Shown here: one piece after another, positions 34,463 through 43,779 of the stretch
Layout: every line of letters starts with the position of its first letter
Position numbering within the stretch: position 1 is the first letter of the stretch
NCBI RefSeq assembly: GCF_949769225.1
Contig: NZ_CATKPB010000005.1
Direction: 5' to 3' (one strand)
Origin: Peptoniphilus_A genitalis
GTDB taxonomy: Bacteria > Bacillota > Clostridia > Tissierellales > Peptoniphilaceae
Length of the DNA stretch: 64,000 bases
Position numbers and translations under genes: made by a program
The notes under the pieces: generated by a model
Databases searched by the model: none
Told to the model about the DNA's origin: nothing
What the model saw: only the letters and a program-made list of their open reading frames with translations

Positions 34463-35917
34463 TTATTTTAATTTTTCTAATATTTTTATTAAGAAATCAA
34501 ATACTCTTTCAGTTGATGAAATAGAAAGGTGTTCGCCAGGTGCGTGTACTCCCTTCATATTTGGACCAATAGAAAGCATATCTATATCTCCAATTGTTTC
34601 AACAAAAATACCACATTCTAGGCCAGCGTGAATTGCTTCAAGTTTAAATTCTTTTCCACTTACTTCCTTGTAAGCTTCCTTAGCCACTTCTCTAAGAGGT
34701 GAAACTTCTTTATATTCCCATGCAGGGTATTTTGTTATAATTTCTACTTCTGCTCCAAGATTTTTTGCAGCAATTTTGTTTACACTTCCAATGTATTCCT
34801 TAGCAGATGATACAGAAGATCTTATATTTGAAATAATGTGAACTTCATCTTCATGATTTTCAATTACTCCAACATTTACAGAAGTTTCTACTAGTCCTTC
34901 TATGTTCTTGCTCATTGCAATAACACCATTAGGTAGTAGGTTAAGAAGATCAACTATCCTATTCTTTAAATCATCTGTAAAGGCCTTGTCGCAAGTTTCC
35001 TTTGACTTTTCAAAGTTAAGTCTTACATCTGGATCAACTTTTCCAAGCTCAGTAACAAATTCTGAATTTAATTCCACAATTACATCTTGAACTTTCTTTA
35101 TGTTTTCATCTTTTACTGCTACGAGAGCTCTTGCATATCTAGGAATAGCATTTGGCTTTGCTCCACCTTCGATTTCAATTAAGTCTCCGTCAACCTTTTG
35201 GAATAAGCTATAAAGACTTCTTCCTAAAATTTTAACTGCGTTGCCAAGACCAACTTGAATTTCTTGTCCGGAGTGACCACCCTTTAATCCATTAACTATA
35301 ACTTCATAAATAGTTTTGTCCCCATCTAAATCTTTAAATTCCTTTTTAAGTTTTAAAAGGTCTCTTTCTGCACCTGCACAAGAGATACATCCAACCCCTT
35401 CAGTTTCAGAGTCAATGTTTAGTAGTCTCTTAGATGTAACCATTCCTTTTTCAAGATTTCCAGCACCTGTCATTCCACTTTCTTCGTTAACAGTGAAGAG
35501 GGCTTCAATCTTAGGGTGTTTGTATTCATCAGATTCTAATAGAGCAAGTGTCATTGCCACAGCAATGCCATTGTCTGCACCAAGTGTTGTTTCACGTGCA
35601 ATAATTAAGTCTCCATCTATCTCATACTTTATTGGATCTTTAGAAAAATCAATTATACATTCTGGAGTCTTTTCACAAACCATGTCCATGTGACCTTGTA
35701 AGATAATACTGTCTACATCTTCATAGCCTTCTGTTGCTTCTTTAACTATTACAACGTTTCCAATTGTATCAGTTCTGTATTCCAAGTTGTGATCTTTTGC
35801 AAAAGAAATTAAGTAGTCTCTTATTTTTTCTTCTTCAAAGGAACATCTTGGTATTTTTGTCAATTTATCAAAATAATAAAATGTTCTGTTCTCTAATAAG
35901 GTATCTTTATTTTTCAT
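34463..35917 (-). CDS. pepD: Aminoacyl-histidine dipeptidase (M20/PepD)
   Basis: A zinc metallopeptidase of family M20 that cleaves Xaa-His and other dipeptides in the cytoplasm. Its 484 residues include QGHMDMVCEK (first metal His and following Asp), LGADNGIAVAM, the catalytic Glu pair in NEESGMTGA, LLNIDSE, and the late metal His in GVHAPGEHLS. This is full length with no signal peptide, and fits an amino-acid- and peptide-fermenting anaerobe. Confidence 0.95.
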   Translation of the reverse strand: MKNKDTLLENRTFYYFDKLTKIPRCSFEEEKIRDYLISFAKDHNLEYRTDTIGNVVIVKEATEGYEDVDSIILQGHMDMVCEKTPECIIDFSKDPIKYEIDGDLIIARETTLGADNGIAVAMTLALLESDEYKHPKIEALFTVNEESGMTGAGNLEKGMVTSKRLLNIDSETEGVGCISCAGAERDLLKLKKEFKDLDGDKTIYEVIVNGLKGGHSGQEIQVGLGNAVKILGRSLYSLFQKVDGDLIEIEGGAKPNAIPRYARALVAVKDENIKKVQDVIVELNSEFVTELGKVDPDVRLNFEKSKETCDKAFTDDLKNRIVDLLNLLPNGVIAMSKNIEGLVETSVNVGVIENHEDEVHIISNIRSSVSSAKEYIGSVNKIAAKNLGAEVEIITKYPAWEYKEVSPLREVAKEAYKEVSGKEFKLEAIHAGLECGIFVETIGDIDMLSIGPNMKGVHAPGEHLSISSTERVFDFLIKILEKLK

Positions 35918-35965
35918 TTAAACCTCCTAGGTCTATTATACATAAGAAGTGTTAATAATTACAGA

Positions 35966-37297
35966 TTAAAAAGTATAATTGTCTTTAAATATTTTAAGCA
36001 TTCTACCCCTTGATTTGGTGTCAGACTTTTCTATTTCGCAAAGTACATTTCTAAACTTATTTAGAGATTTATCCATTAAAAATTCAAGAGAAGGCGTCTT
36101 TTTAAACTCTTCTAAAACAAGAGATAAAATTTCCTTTTCAAATTCCTGAGACTTCTCTTTTGAAAGTTCCTTATCTTCACAAAGTCTTCTTAAATCACAA
36201 GTGTACTCATATCTAACAAAAATAATGAACTCAGTTAATATTTCACTATAAGATTCTTGTAACAATCTCTGTAGGATTTTAAAGAAAATATTCCAATCGA
36301 GGTCACTGTTTAAAACCTTGCTAAAAACTTCTATTAGTCCCTTAGAAAAGTTGTCATAATATCTTGGCTTATTCTTAAATACAATGTACTCTTCAAAGTC
36401 CATTTCATTTCCAGAAACAGAGTTCACCTTGTTAATTAAATTTATGAAATTTTCTCCATAACTCAAGTCCTTATTTCTAGAAGACTTCATAAAGAGAAAA
36501 TCTACTACTATGTCTGTTATAATTTTTATGTTTAAATATATTCCCAACTCTTCGTGAATTTTCGTAGTGAATACATCATGAAGGATTTTTGACAAAAGTT
36601 TCTTTAATTGTAGCTCTGCAGAAATTGTCTCTGAGGCATCTTGCTTCTTTACATGGTCGTAAAGTATCATAAGCTGCTTGTCAATCATCTTTAGGTTGTC
36701 ATTAATGGAATTCATAATTTCCCTAAAGAAGCCTTCAGTAACAATGTAGTTGTAGTTTTTATAAAGTAGCTTGTGGTCGATTTCTCCCCAAAATACATTT
36801 ACAAAGGACTTTATCTGAAGCTCAAAACAATATATATAAGACCCAGTATCATATTCACCATCAAGCTTAAACATAGTGAAACCATTTGCAAGTGTCTGAG
36901 GTTGGGGATCATCTAGCTTAAGTCTAATCTTTCTATTTTTATTAGACCTATAATATCCCCTGTCTGATTTTATGGTGAAGTCCTTGATAATTTTTTTATA
37001 AAGGTCCTCTTCGTCCTTGATGAAACGGCACTCAACTCTAATTCCAACTAAATCTTGAATGTACTTAAATCCACTAACAGGATCAGGAAACCTCATGAAA
37101 AAATTTCTTCTAATGAGTTTTTCTCGTAAGGATTCCTGAGTTTTTATTCTTGTAGTGATATTTGTAAGTCTATCATCATCTAAAAATAAATCTGTAAAAT
37201 ACTTTTTAAGCTCTTTATTAACTCCCGCAAGTTCAATTTTATGGTAATCAAAAAGATTCATTACATCATCGATGTAATTAAAAAGCTCAAGTTTCAT
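35966..37297 (-). CDS. Divergent RelA/SpoT-like nucleotidyltransferase domain protein
   Basis: The 443-residue protein has a synthetase-like domain at about residues 40-205. RIKTQESLREKLIRR resembles the substrate-binding basic helix, YIQDLVGIRVECRF matches the DLxGIR strand, and FELQIKSFVNVFWGEIDHKL matches ExQI(R/K)Txxxxx(W)xxxxH. The GYRSxH loop is altered to NGFTMFKL, so activity or specificity may differ from a (p)ppGpp synthetase. The C-terminal 230 residues are helical and unrecognised. No HD hydrolase or TGS domain is seen. It starts seven bases after the parvulin gene. Confidence 0.75.
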   Translation of the reverse strand: MKLELFNYIDDVMNLFDYHKIELAGVNKELKKYFTDLFLDDDRLTNITTRIKTQESLREKLIRRNFFMRFPDPVSGFKYIQDLVGIRVECRFIKDEEDLYKKIIKDFTIKSDRGYYRSNKNRKIRLKLDDPQPQTLANGFTMFKLDGEYDTGSYIYCFELQIKSFVNVFWGEIDHKLLYKNYNYIVTEGFFREIMNSINDNLKMIDKQLMILYDHVKKQDASETISAELQLKKLLSKILHDVFTTKIHEELGIYLNIKIITDIVVDFLFMKSSRNKDLSYGENFINLINKVNSVSGNEMDFEEYIVFKNKPRYYDNFSKGLIEVFSKVLNSDLDWNIFFKILQRLLQESYSEILTEFIIFVRYEYTCDLRRLCEDKELSKEKSQEFEKEILSLVLEEFKKTPSLEFLMDKSLNKFRNVLCEIEKSDTKSRGRMLKIFKDNYTF

Positions 37298-37304
37298 AGT
37301 CCAC

Positions 37305-38054
37305 CTAGATGTTCATTTTTACTTCGTATTTATCTTTTAATTCTGTGATTTTTTTGTTGTAAATTTCTTGTTCCTTTTGTCTTCTAACTTGTTCCACAAT
37401 TCTATCTTTAACTTCATCAAAAGAAAGTTCCCTTGCATCATTCTTTTGGTTGATCTTTATAATGTGGTAACCAAATTGAGTCTTAACTGGTTCAGTAATA
37501 GTTCCAACTTCGTTTTCAAAAACTGCATCTTCAAATTCTTTTACCATTTGTCCCTTAGTGAAAGTTCCTAGGTTACCACCCTTTTCCTTTGATGGGCAAG
37601 TTGAATATTCCTTTGCAAGTTCTTCAAAGTCTCCGCCATTTTTAATTTTTTCATAGATTTCTCTCGCCTTGTCTTCTTCTTCAACTAAGATGTGAGAAGC
37701 ATCAGCAGATTCTCCTTGCTTAAAGGCATCTTTGTTTTCTTCATAGAACTTTTTGATGTCTTCATCTTTAACTTCAGCAGTAGCAAGAAGCTTTCCAAGT
37801 GCATATGTCTTTAGCATGCTTTCCTTTGTCTTTTCAACAACTTGGATGAATTCATCTTCCTTGTCCATTCCCTTTTCCATTGCATCTTCATATAAAAGAG
37901 CTTGGTAAACTAATTCATTTACTACGTCCTTATTTAATTCTTCTCCACCAAAATATTGTTTTAATTGTGGGTTAAGTGAATCAATAAATAAATTGTAATC
38001 CACTCCTGTGATCTTTTTACCATTTACTTCTGCTAAAACTTTATCTTTATCCAT
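37305..38054 (-). CDS. Parvulin-type peptidyl-prolyl isomerase / SurA-like chaperone
   Basis: The 249-residue protein has an N-terminal SurA-like helical chaperone region (about 5-105, EVNGKKITGVDYNLFIDSL) and a PpiC rotamase domain (about 110-210: ADASHILVEEEDKAREIYEKI, STCPSKEKGGNLGTF, GYHIIKI). Unlike PrsA foldases it has no signal peptide or lipobox, so it probably works in the cytoplasm on nascent or stressed proteins. The RelA/SpoT-like gene follows after seven bases. Confidence 0.92.
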   Translation of the reverse strand: MDKDKVLAEVNGKKITGVDYNLFIDSLNPQLKQYFGGEELNKDVVNELVYQALLYEDAMEKGMDKEDEFIQVVEKTKESMLKTYALGKLLATAEVKDEDIKKFYEENKDAFKQGESADASHILVEEEDKAREIYEKIKNGGDFEELAKEYSTCPSKEKGGNLGTFTKGQMVKEFEDAVFENEVGTITEPVKTQFGYHIIKINQKNDARELSFDEVKDRIVEQVRRQKEQEIYNKKITELKDKYEVKMNI

Positions 38055-38126
38055 TATTACCTCCGTAATTTTCTTTCTAATTTATTATCTTTTCTATGAA
38101 TATGTTAACATTTGAAAAATATTTTT

Positions 38127-38861
38127 TCAACTTATTGGGGCCTCAGAGACGCCACAAATCCTTGCATAAATTTGACTTTGGTCTTTGCTCTTAAAGAAGA
38201 AATAAAACTTGTCTTCTTCCCTATAAAAATCAATTACAATCTCATCGTCTAACTTCAATTCATTAATATAGTTGACATTGATGTCTTTAAACTTTACATG
38301 AGCGTAGTCTTGAGTAAGAGCTTCATAAATAAGTTCAAGATAGACAGAATTGTTGACGTGATTATTAAAATCTAAATCACGTCTTAAAATTTTATAAGAA
38401 AATCTATTTGCAATCTCAAGCTCACCTGGCTCATTAACTCTCTCAATACTTTTGAAAATTCTATTTCCATTGTTTCCATAAATTTCTGCAAGATCCTCAG
38501 GAATTTTTATTGCTTTTCTCTTCTCAACATCAATTAACAAAAATATAGCCGAAGCTTCAATAATTTTTTCGCCTTGGCAATAAACTTCAAACTCGCGAAA
38601 GGCATTTATGTTTTTAAATCCACTTGCCCAAGTTTTAATTTTTATTTTCTCATGACTTCTTGGGTACCTATTAATTTTTATTTTCCACTTATAAATCATC
38701 CAAGTGTAACCCATGTCTAATAACTTTTCATTGCTAAGTCCAAGATCTATTGACTGATAGTTTGACGTTTCTATTAAGTAACTTACAAGATGATTGAGCT
38801 TTAGGTCTCCATCACTTGATAAAAAATTCATCACTTCATATTCTTTACAAAAAATTTTCAT
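38127..38861 (-). CDS. Acyl-ACP thioesterase (FatA/B family)
   Basis: A double hot-dog thioesterase that releases fatty acids from acyl-ACP. About 244 residues from the ATG at 38861 (GGAGG five bases upstream; the frame runs four codons further). The first hot dog shows the motif SYLIETSNYQSIDLG and MGYTWMIYKWKIKI. The second holds the Asn-His segment DLDFNNHVNNSVYLELIYEA. This type is common in gut and mucosal Firmicutes. It is transcribed away from glmS. Confidence 0.92.
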   Translation of the reverse strand: MKIFCKEYEVMNFLSSDGDLKLNHLVSYLIETSNYQSIDLGLSNEKLLDMGYTWMIYKWKIKINRYPRSHEKIKIKTWASGFKNINAFREFEVYCQGEKIIEASAIFLLIDVEKRKAIKIPEDLAEIYGNNGNRIFKSIERVNEPGELEIANRFSYKILRRDLDFNNHVNNSVYLELIYEALTQDYAHVKFKDINVNYINELKLDDEIVIDFYREEDKFYFFFKSKDQSQIYARICGVSEAPIS

Positions 38862-38933
38862 AAGAACCTCCAAATTTATTTTAACATAACTTTACTAATT
38901 CATAGGTACAAGAGAGCTTGCAAGCTTATTAAG

Positions 38934-38962
38934 TTTACTTTAAATATACCTTATGGTAAAAT
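38934..38962 (+). promoter_or_regulatory. Candidate promoter for glmS
   Basis: TTTACT, 17 bases, TAAAAT, ending 28 bases before the predicted ribozyme cleavage site. The -35 is weak, but position and spacing fit. Confidence 0.45.
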
Positions 38963-38980
38963 TTACAGAAAGAGACAAAA

Positions 38981-39115
38981 ATTTATGAAGCGCCTGAGCC
39001 CTAGTGGCTGACGAGGTATGAGGTTATCGAAAATCGGCGGATGCCTCAAAGGTTTCACAGCCTAAACATTTTACAAAAAATAAAAGTAATTTTATAACAA
39101 AATAAATGTAGTGAG
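38981..39115 (+). ncRNA. glmS ribozyme/riboswitch
   Basis: The conserved core is readable in order: AAGCGCC with the cleavage site before G38990, GGCTGACGAGG, GGTTATCGAAAATCGGCGGA and TGCCTC, followed by an A-rich P3/P4 stretch. It lies between promoter and glmS start. On binding glucosamine-6-phosphate, the RNA cleaves itself and the message is degraded, giving feedback control of amino-sugar synthesis. The outer limits are approximate. Confidence 0.96.
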
Positions 39116-39140
39116 TCTCTAACAAATTGGAGGTAGAAAT

Positions 39141-40967
39141 ATGTGCGGAATAGTTGGATATATTGGAAAAAATAATGCAACGAAATTAGTACTAGAAGGT
39201 CTCAAAAAATTAGAATACAGGGGCTATGACTCTGCAGGACTTTCTTTTATAAAAGATGATAAATTAGTAACATTTAAGAAAAAGGGTCGTATAAAGGCTC
39301 TTGAAGAATCCTTTGACATTGATAAGTACCCTTCTAATGTTTGTATTGGTCACACAAGATGGGCAACTCACGGCGAGCCAAATGAAATTAACGCTCACCC
39401 TCACCTAAGTTCTGACAAAAAAGTTTCTGTTGTTCACAACGGAATCGTAGAAAACTACTTAGAACTCAGAAATATGTTAGTAGATAAGGGACACACTTTC
39501 CTTTCACAAACAGATACAGAAGTTATACCTAACTTAATATCTGAAGAATATGATAGCGACATTTTGGAAGCTGTCTTTAAATCAACTGACATCTTAAAGG
39601 GAGCCTACAGTCTTGGAATCATTGATGAGAATGAACCTAAGAGACTAATAGCTGTTAGGAACTCTTCACCTCTTCTCTTTGCTATCTGTGATGATGGATA
39701 CTTTGTAGCAAGTGATATTACATCTGTTATTGAACACACTAATAAGATTATTTATCTTGAAGATGGCGATGTAGTTGACATGAGAGAAGACTATTACACA
39801 ATCTACGACAAGGACCATAAGAAAGTAGAAAGAGAAATTACTGAAGTTGAGATTTCTGCATCAGATGCATCAAAGGAAGGTTACGACCACTTCCTTATTA
39901 AGGAGATTCATGAGCAACCTTCTATCCTAAAAGAAGTTATCTCCATTAAACACAAGGACTACAAGATTAATCTTCCAGCTGAAGGAAGCTTATCTCTTGA
40001 AGAACTAGAGAATATTGACAAAATATATGTAACTGCTTGTGGTACTGCCTTCCACGCAGGAGAAGCTGGCAAGTATGCAATAGAAAATCTTTGTGGCATA
40101 CCAGTGATATCAGAAATTGCATCTGAATTTAGATACAAGAATATGTTCTTAGACGACAGGTCTCTTGTAATCTTTGTATCTCAATCTGGAGAAACAGCAG
40201 ATACCCTAGCAGCTCTTAGAGAAGCTAAAAAAATCGGAGCAAAGACTCTTGCTGTTACAAATGTTGTTGGCTCATCAATTTCTAGAGAAGCTGACAAGGT
40301 AATATATTGTTATGCAGGACCAGAAATTTCTGTTGCCTCAACTAAGGCCTACACAACACAAGTTATTTCACTTTACTTCTTAGCTATGGACATTGCTCTT
40401 AAGTTAAATAAAATTTCTCAAGATGAAGTTAAGGATATAATAGAAAACATGGAAAAACTTCCATCACAAATTGAAGAAATCTTAAAGCACAAGGAAGAAT
40501 TTAAAGAAATTGCAGACTCAATTAAAAATGCTAAATCAATTTTCTACACTGGTAGATCTCTTGACTATATAACAGCAAAAGAAGGAGCTTTAAAGTTAAA
40601 AGAAATTTCTTACATTCACACAGAAGCCTTCCCTTCTGGAGAACTTAAACACGGCTCAATTGCCCTTATAGAAGAAGGCACACCTGTTATCTCAGTTGCA
40701 CTTTATAGCAAGATTCTTGATAAGACTGTTTCAAATAACCAAGAGCTTATTGCAAGAGGAGCAAAAGTTATTTCAATATCAGAAGAAGGAAATGAATTTG
40801 TAAAAGATTCTTCAGATGAAATGATAGAAATTCCAAAAACTATTGATCTCTTGACACCACTTCTTGCAGTAATACCTGAACAATTAATTGCTTATTACAC
40901 TTCAGTATTACTTGGCAACGACGTAGACAAACCTAGAAACTTAGCAAAATCAGTAACTGTTGAATAA
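39141..40967 (+). CDS. glmS: Glutamine-fructose-6-phosphate aminotransferase
   Basis: GlmS makes glucosamine-6-phosphate from fructose-6-phosphate and glutamine, the first step to UDP-GlcNAc and peptidoglycan. The 608 residues have the catalytic Cys right after Met (MCGIVGYIGK), an N-terminal class II glutaminase domain with HTRWATHGEPNEINAHPH, two SIS sugar-isomerase domains (SQSGETADTLAALREAK, STKAYTTQVI), and the C-terminal end DKPRNLAKSVTVE. It is regulated by the ribozyme just upstream and followed by a terminator. Confidence 0.99.
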   Translation: MCGIVGYIGKNNATKLVLEGLKKLEYRGYDSAGLSFIKDDKLVTFKKKGRIKALEESFDIDKYPSNVCIGHTRWATHGEPNEINAHPHLSSDKKVSVVHNGIVENYLELRNMLVDKGHTFLSQTDTEVIPNLISEEYDSDILEAVFKSTDILKGAYSLGIIDENEPKRLIAVRNSSPLLFAICDDGYFVASDITSVIEHTNKIIYLEDGDVVDMREDYYTIYDKDHKKVEREITEVEISASDASKEGYDHFLIKEIHEQPSILKEVISIKHKDYKINLPAEGSLSLEELENIDKIYVTACGTAFHAGEAGKYAIENLCGIPVISEIASEFRYKNMFLDDRSLVIFVSQSGETADTLAALREAKKIGAKTLAVTNVVGSSISREADKVIYCYAGPEISVASTKAYTTQVISLYFLAMDIALKLNKISQDEVKDIIENMEKLPSQIEEILKHKEEFKEIADSIKNAKSIFYTGRSLDYITAKEGALKLKEISYIHTEAFPSGELKHGSIALIEEGTPVISVALYSKILDKTVSNNQELIARGAKVISISEEGNEFVKDSSDEMIEIPKTIDLLTPLLAVIPEQLIAYYTSVLLGNDVDKPRNLAKSVTVE

Positions 40968-40973
40968 TCAAAA

Positions 40974-40997
40974 GGCTGCCTGAGGGCAGCTTTTTTA
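40974..40997 (+). terminator. Intrinsic terminator after glmS
   Basis: GGCTGCC and GGGCAGC form a GC-rich stem with a tight loop followed by six T, seven bases after the stop. Confidence 0.93.
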
Positions 40998-41042
40998 GAT
41001 TAAATTTATTTGGGTATAAAAAACTAAATGGAGTTGAATTTT

Positions 41043-42299
41043 ATGACTTATTACATATACCTAATCTTAGCCCTTGTGGCAATATATTTTTCCTATTTAT
41101 TTACCCTAATCGAGAATGCCTACTTGGCTCTTGGGTCTGTAAAATTATCTAGGCTTGAAGACTTAGAAGTAAAAAATATCTCAGTGATAAAAAAACTTGT
41201 GAAGAAAGAAAATATTTATTCCACAACTTTAATTTTAGATTATTTTTCTAATTCACTTTCAATTATCTTTACCTCTCTCTTCTTCTACGAGTATTTCGAT
41301 ATACTTGGACTTGTCATAGGAATAATACTCTCTACGATTATAATAATAATTTTTGGAGAAAGCTTGCCAAGGAACTTGGGCAAAAATAACTACGAAAAAA
41401 TTGTTCCAAAGTATGCAAAATTTTTAAATTTTTTAATTACAATTTTGAGACCTTTTTCAATGTTCATAAACTTCTTGTCCCAATCTATAATAAAAATTGT
41501 AATCAAGGACAAGGACTACAAGGCACCAATAATAACAGAAGAAGACCTAATTGATGCCATGGACCTTGGTATGGAAGAAGGAATTATAAATAAGAATGAG
41601 TCAAGGATGATCCAAAATGTAATTGACTTTAAGGACAACTATGCCAAAGATATTATGACACCAAGAACTGACATAGTTGCCATAGACATCGAAGAAAGCT
41701 TTGATGAGATAATAGAAAAAATTTCTGAATATTCTTATTCAAGAATGCCAGTCTATGAAGACAATCTCGACAATATTGTTGGCATCCTAAATGTTAAGGA
41801 CATCTTCCACATGGATAGGACCAAGTCCCTTGCTGATAACAAAGAATTTTTCAAGAAGGCCTTCTTCACTTTTGAGTACAAACCAACAGGTACTCTCTTC
41901 TCTGAAATGAGACAAAAAAAATTATCCGTTGCCATAGTTACAGACGAGTATGGTGGAACCGAAGGTATGATTACCTTTGAAGACATCTTCGAGAAAATCG
42001 TTGGACAAATTTCTGACGAATACGACAAAGAAGAAGATGAAGAAATCCTACAAGTTGGTCCAAACAAATATATTATTGAAGCTTCAATAAATATAGACGA
42101 GATAAATCAAATCTTTGGAACAGAACTTGAGTGCCAAGAGTTTGACTCCCTTGGTGGTTATATAATCGAAAATATTGACAGGTTCCCTAAACTCAATGAA
42201 GTCATAAAAATTGGCGATCTTAAATTTACTATTGTCAAAAAGACAAAGAACAGGATTGAAAAAATTCTTGTGGACTTCCCAGCAGACATAAAAAAATAA
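41043..42299 (+). CDS. CNNM/CorC-HlyC-type membrane protein with CBS pair
   Basis: An integral membrane protein of about 418 residues: an N-terminal DUF21/CNNM domain with three or four spans (about 1-170, including IFGESLPRNLGKNNYEK), a CBS-domain pair (about 185-320, with MTPRTDIVAIDIEES and MPVYEDNLDNIVGILNVKD), and a C-terminal CorC_HlyC domain (SLGGYIIENIDRFPKLNEVI). The family exports or controls Mg/Co or other ions, and CBS domains bind nucleotides. I use the ATG at 41043, nine bases after GGAG, rather than the ATG at 41028, which lies before that site. Confidence 0.92.
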   Translation: MTYYIYLILALVAIYFSYLFTLIENAYLALGSVKLSRLEDLEVKNISVIKKLVKKENIYSTTLILDYFSNSLSIIFTSLFFYEYFDILGLVIGIILSTIIIIIFGESLPRNLGKNNYEKIVPKYAKFLNFLITILRPFSMFINFLSQSIIKIVIKDKDYKAPIITEEDLIDAMDLGMEEGIINKNESRMIQNVIDFKDNYAKDIMTPRTDIVAIDIEESFDEIIEKISEYSYSRMPVYEDNLDNIVGILNVKDIFHMDRTKSLADNKEFFKKAFFTFEYKPTGTLFSEMRQKKLSVAIVTDEYGGTEGMITFEDIFEKIVGQISDEYDKEEDEEILQVGPNKYIIEASINIDEINQIFGTELECQEFDSLGGYIIENIDRFPKLNEVIKIGDLKFTIVKKTKNRIEKILVDFPADIKK

Positions 42300-42314
42300 A
42301 ATTTGTAAAAAAAT

Positions 42315-42342
42315 AAGAGATTCGCAATTGAATCTCTTTTTT
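42315..42342. terminator. Bidirectional terminator
   Basis: AAGAGATTC and GAATCTCTT pair around a six-base loop with an A run before and a T run after, between the convergent CorC-like gene and the minus-strand gene ending at 42358. Confidence 0.88.
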
Positions 42343-42357
42343 ATTTGCCTATTAATT

Positions 42358-42708
42358 TTAAACTTCAACAACCTGGATATTAGAATTTTTCCAGCTTGCT
42401 CTCTCTCCCAATCTCTCAACAATACCAATTAAAATTTCATCTTCTTCTTGCTCTTCATCTAGGGGCAAGACTCTTGTGTCTAAGTCGTGAGGAATCATTT
42501 CAACAACGGGTCCCAAGTCTCTATGAACAATGACCCTATTATTTAAATTCTTAAGCTCTTCCCTATCCTCTACCTTAATATACTTTCCATCTTTTCTAGT
42601 GTAGAAAAAAATATCTTTTCCATATTTTTCCCTATAATAAATTATGTAAGTCTCACAAGAAAATTGAAAACTTCCAAGTGGACTAATGTCAAAAATTACT
42701 TTTTTCAT
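42358..42708 (-). CDS. Unknown 116-residue protein
   Basis: I recognise no family. The protein is soluble and mixed alpha/beta in look. It begins MKKVIFDISPLGSFQFSCET and has an acidic linker (PLDEEQEEDEILIG) near residue 85. A proper ribosome binding site (AGGTGA) precedes the ATG. It is a monocistronic-looking gene between a terminator and an SLH protein gene. The sequence reads like a real coding region, with no stop-rich alternative frame of better quality. Confidence 0.65.
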   Translation of the reverse strand: MKKVIFDISPLGSFQFSCETYIIYYREKYGKDIFFYTRKDGKYIKVEDREELKNLNNRVIVHRDLGPVVEMIPHDLDTRVLPLDEEQEEDEILIGIVERLGERASWKNSNIQVVEV

Positions 42709-42781
42709 TATCTCACCTGGAAGTATTATATCATAGATTATTTAATTTTATAATTTAAATAAATTTTTTGTAAACTTTTCA

Positions 42782-43648
42782 TTAAATATGACGTACTATA
42801 GAAGAAATAACTTCTTCCCTATTCATTTCCTTCTTTGGATTAAAGTTTTTCTTTTCATCCAAAGTCAAATACTTTGCATTAAGTGCCTTGTTAACAGATT
42901 CTCTTGCATAATTTGCAATCTTCTTCCTATCCTTCATACTTACGTTTTTGCTGTTATTTAGTTCAAAAATATTTGCAATAACAACTGCATAGTCTTCCCT
43001 AGTCATATGAGCCTTTGGAGCAAAAGTTTCTTCTCCCTTTCCACTCATAATTCCAAGATCATAAGCCATGTTAACATATTGGTTGTCTGTGTCCTTGAAG
43101 TGCTTAATAGATCCTTGAGAAGATCTCTTGTATTTTATCTTGTATGCCTTAACTGCAATTTCTGCAAATTCTTCCCTAGTAATTTTTGCTCTTGTATCAG
43201 TTGCAACTTCTTTAGAAAAAAGTTTTAAATCTTCTGCCTTCAATAAATCTTTATAGGCCCAGTTGCTGTAATTTCTAAAAACAGGAGCCTTGCCTAGGTG
43301 AAGTTCATTGGAAAATCCTGAAGGCTTGTCCTTATTGGCAAACCTAAGTCTAAAGGCATAACCACTTGAAGGTCCAACAGCAGAATCTAATTCCTTTTGG
43401 CTAATAGAAACAAAATTTTTATTATCCTTAGTTATAATATTTTTCTTAAATAATCCCTTAGATTCATTTCCCTCGCTCTTAACTTCAATTTCTATTATGT
43501 CCTTAGCCTTGGCATTTTTAATTTCAAAATTATAAACATCACTTTCCTTAATTGCACTTACATTTAAAGGCATGGCTGCTTCTTTAGATGCAAAAACACC
43601 AAGAGGTGCTGCAATTAAAATTATCATCAATATAAGTATTCTTTTCAT
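42782..43648 (-). CDS. Secreted SLH-domain protein
   Basis: The 288 residues start with a signal peptide (MKRILILMIILIAAPLGVFA), then a beta-rich N-terminal domain of about 110 residues that I do not recognise. Three SLH-like units follow (about 115-288): NWAYKDLLKAEDLKLFS with ITREEFAEIAVKAY, FKDTDNQYVNMAYDLGIMSG with MTREDYAVVIANIF, and a more divergent third with NREEVISSIV. SLH domains bind pyruvylated secondary wall polymer, so the protein is probably held on the outer cell wall. No terminator is seen before the next gene. Confidence 0.88.
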   Translation of the reverse strand: MKRILILMIILIAAPLGVFASKEAAMPLNVSAIKESDVYNFEIKNAKAKDIIEIEVKSEGNESKGLFKKNIITKDNKNFVSISQKELDSAVGPSSGYAFRLRFANKDKPSGFSNELHLGKAPVFRNYSNWAYKDLLKAEDLKLFSKEVATDTRAKITREEFAEIAVKAYKIKYKRSSQGSIKHFKDTDNQYVNMAYDLGIMSGKGEETFAPKAHMTREDYAVVIANIFELNNSKNVSMKDRKKIANYARESVNKALNAKYLTLDEKKNFNPKKEMNREEVISSIVRHI

Positions 43649-43779
43649 TCTTTCACCTCGAAGAATTATATTATCAAAAAGTCTAGTAAAAGTCTTGCTT
43701 ATGAAGGCTTTGTAATCAATTTGTAATCTTTATACTAATAGATGAAAGTGAATTTATAAAAACTAAGGAAAATTTTAAA

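Noticed and set aside
42084..42428. A 114-codon minus-strand frame overlapping the CorC-like gene and the gene at 42358
   Set aside because: It runs through the terminator, lies mostly antisense to a well-supported gene, and its start overlaps the better frame of 42358-42708.
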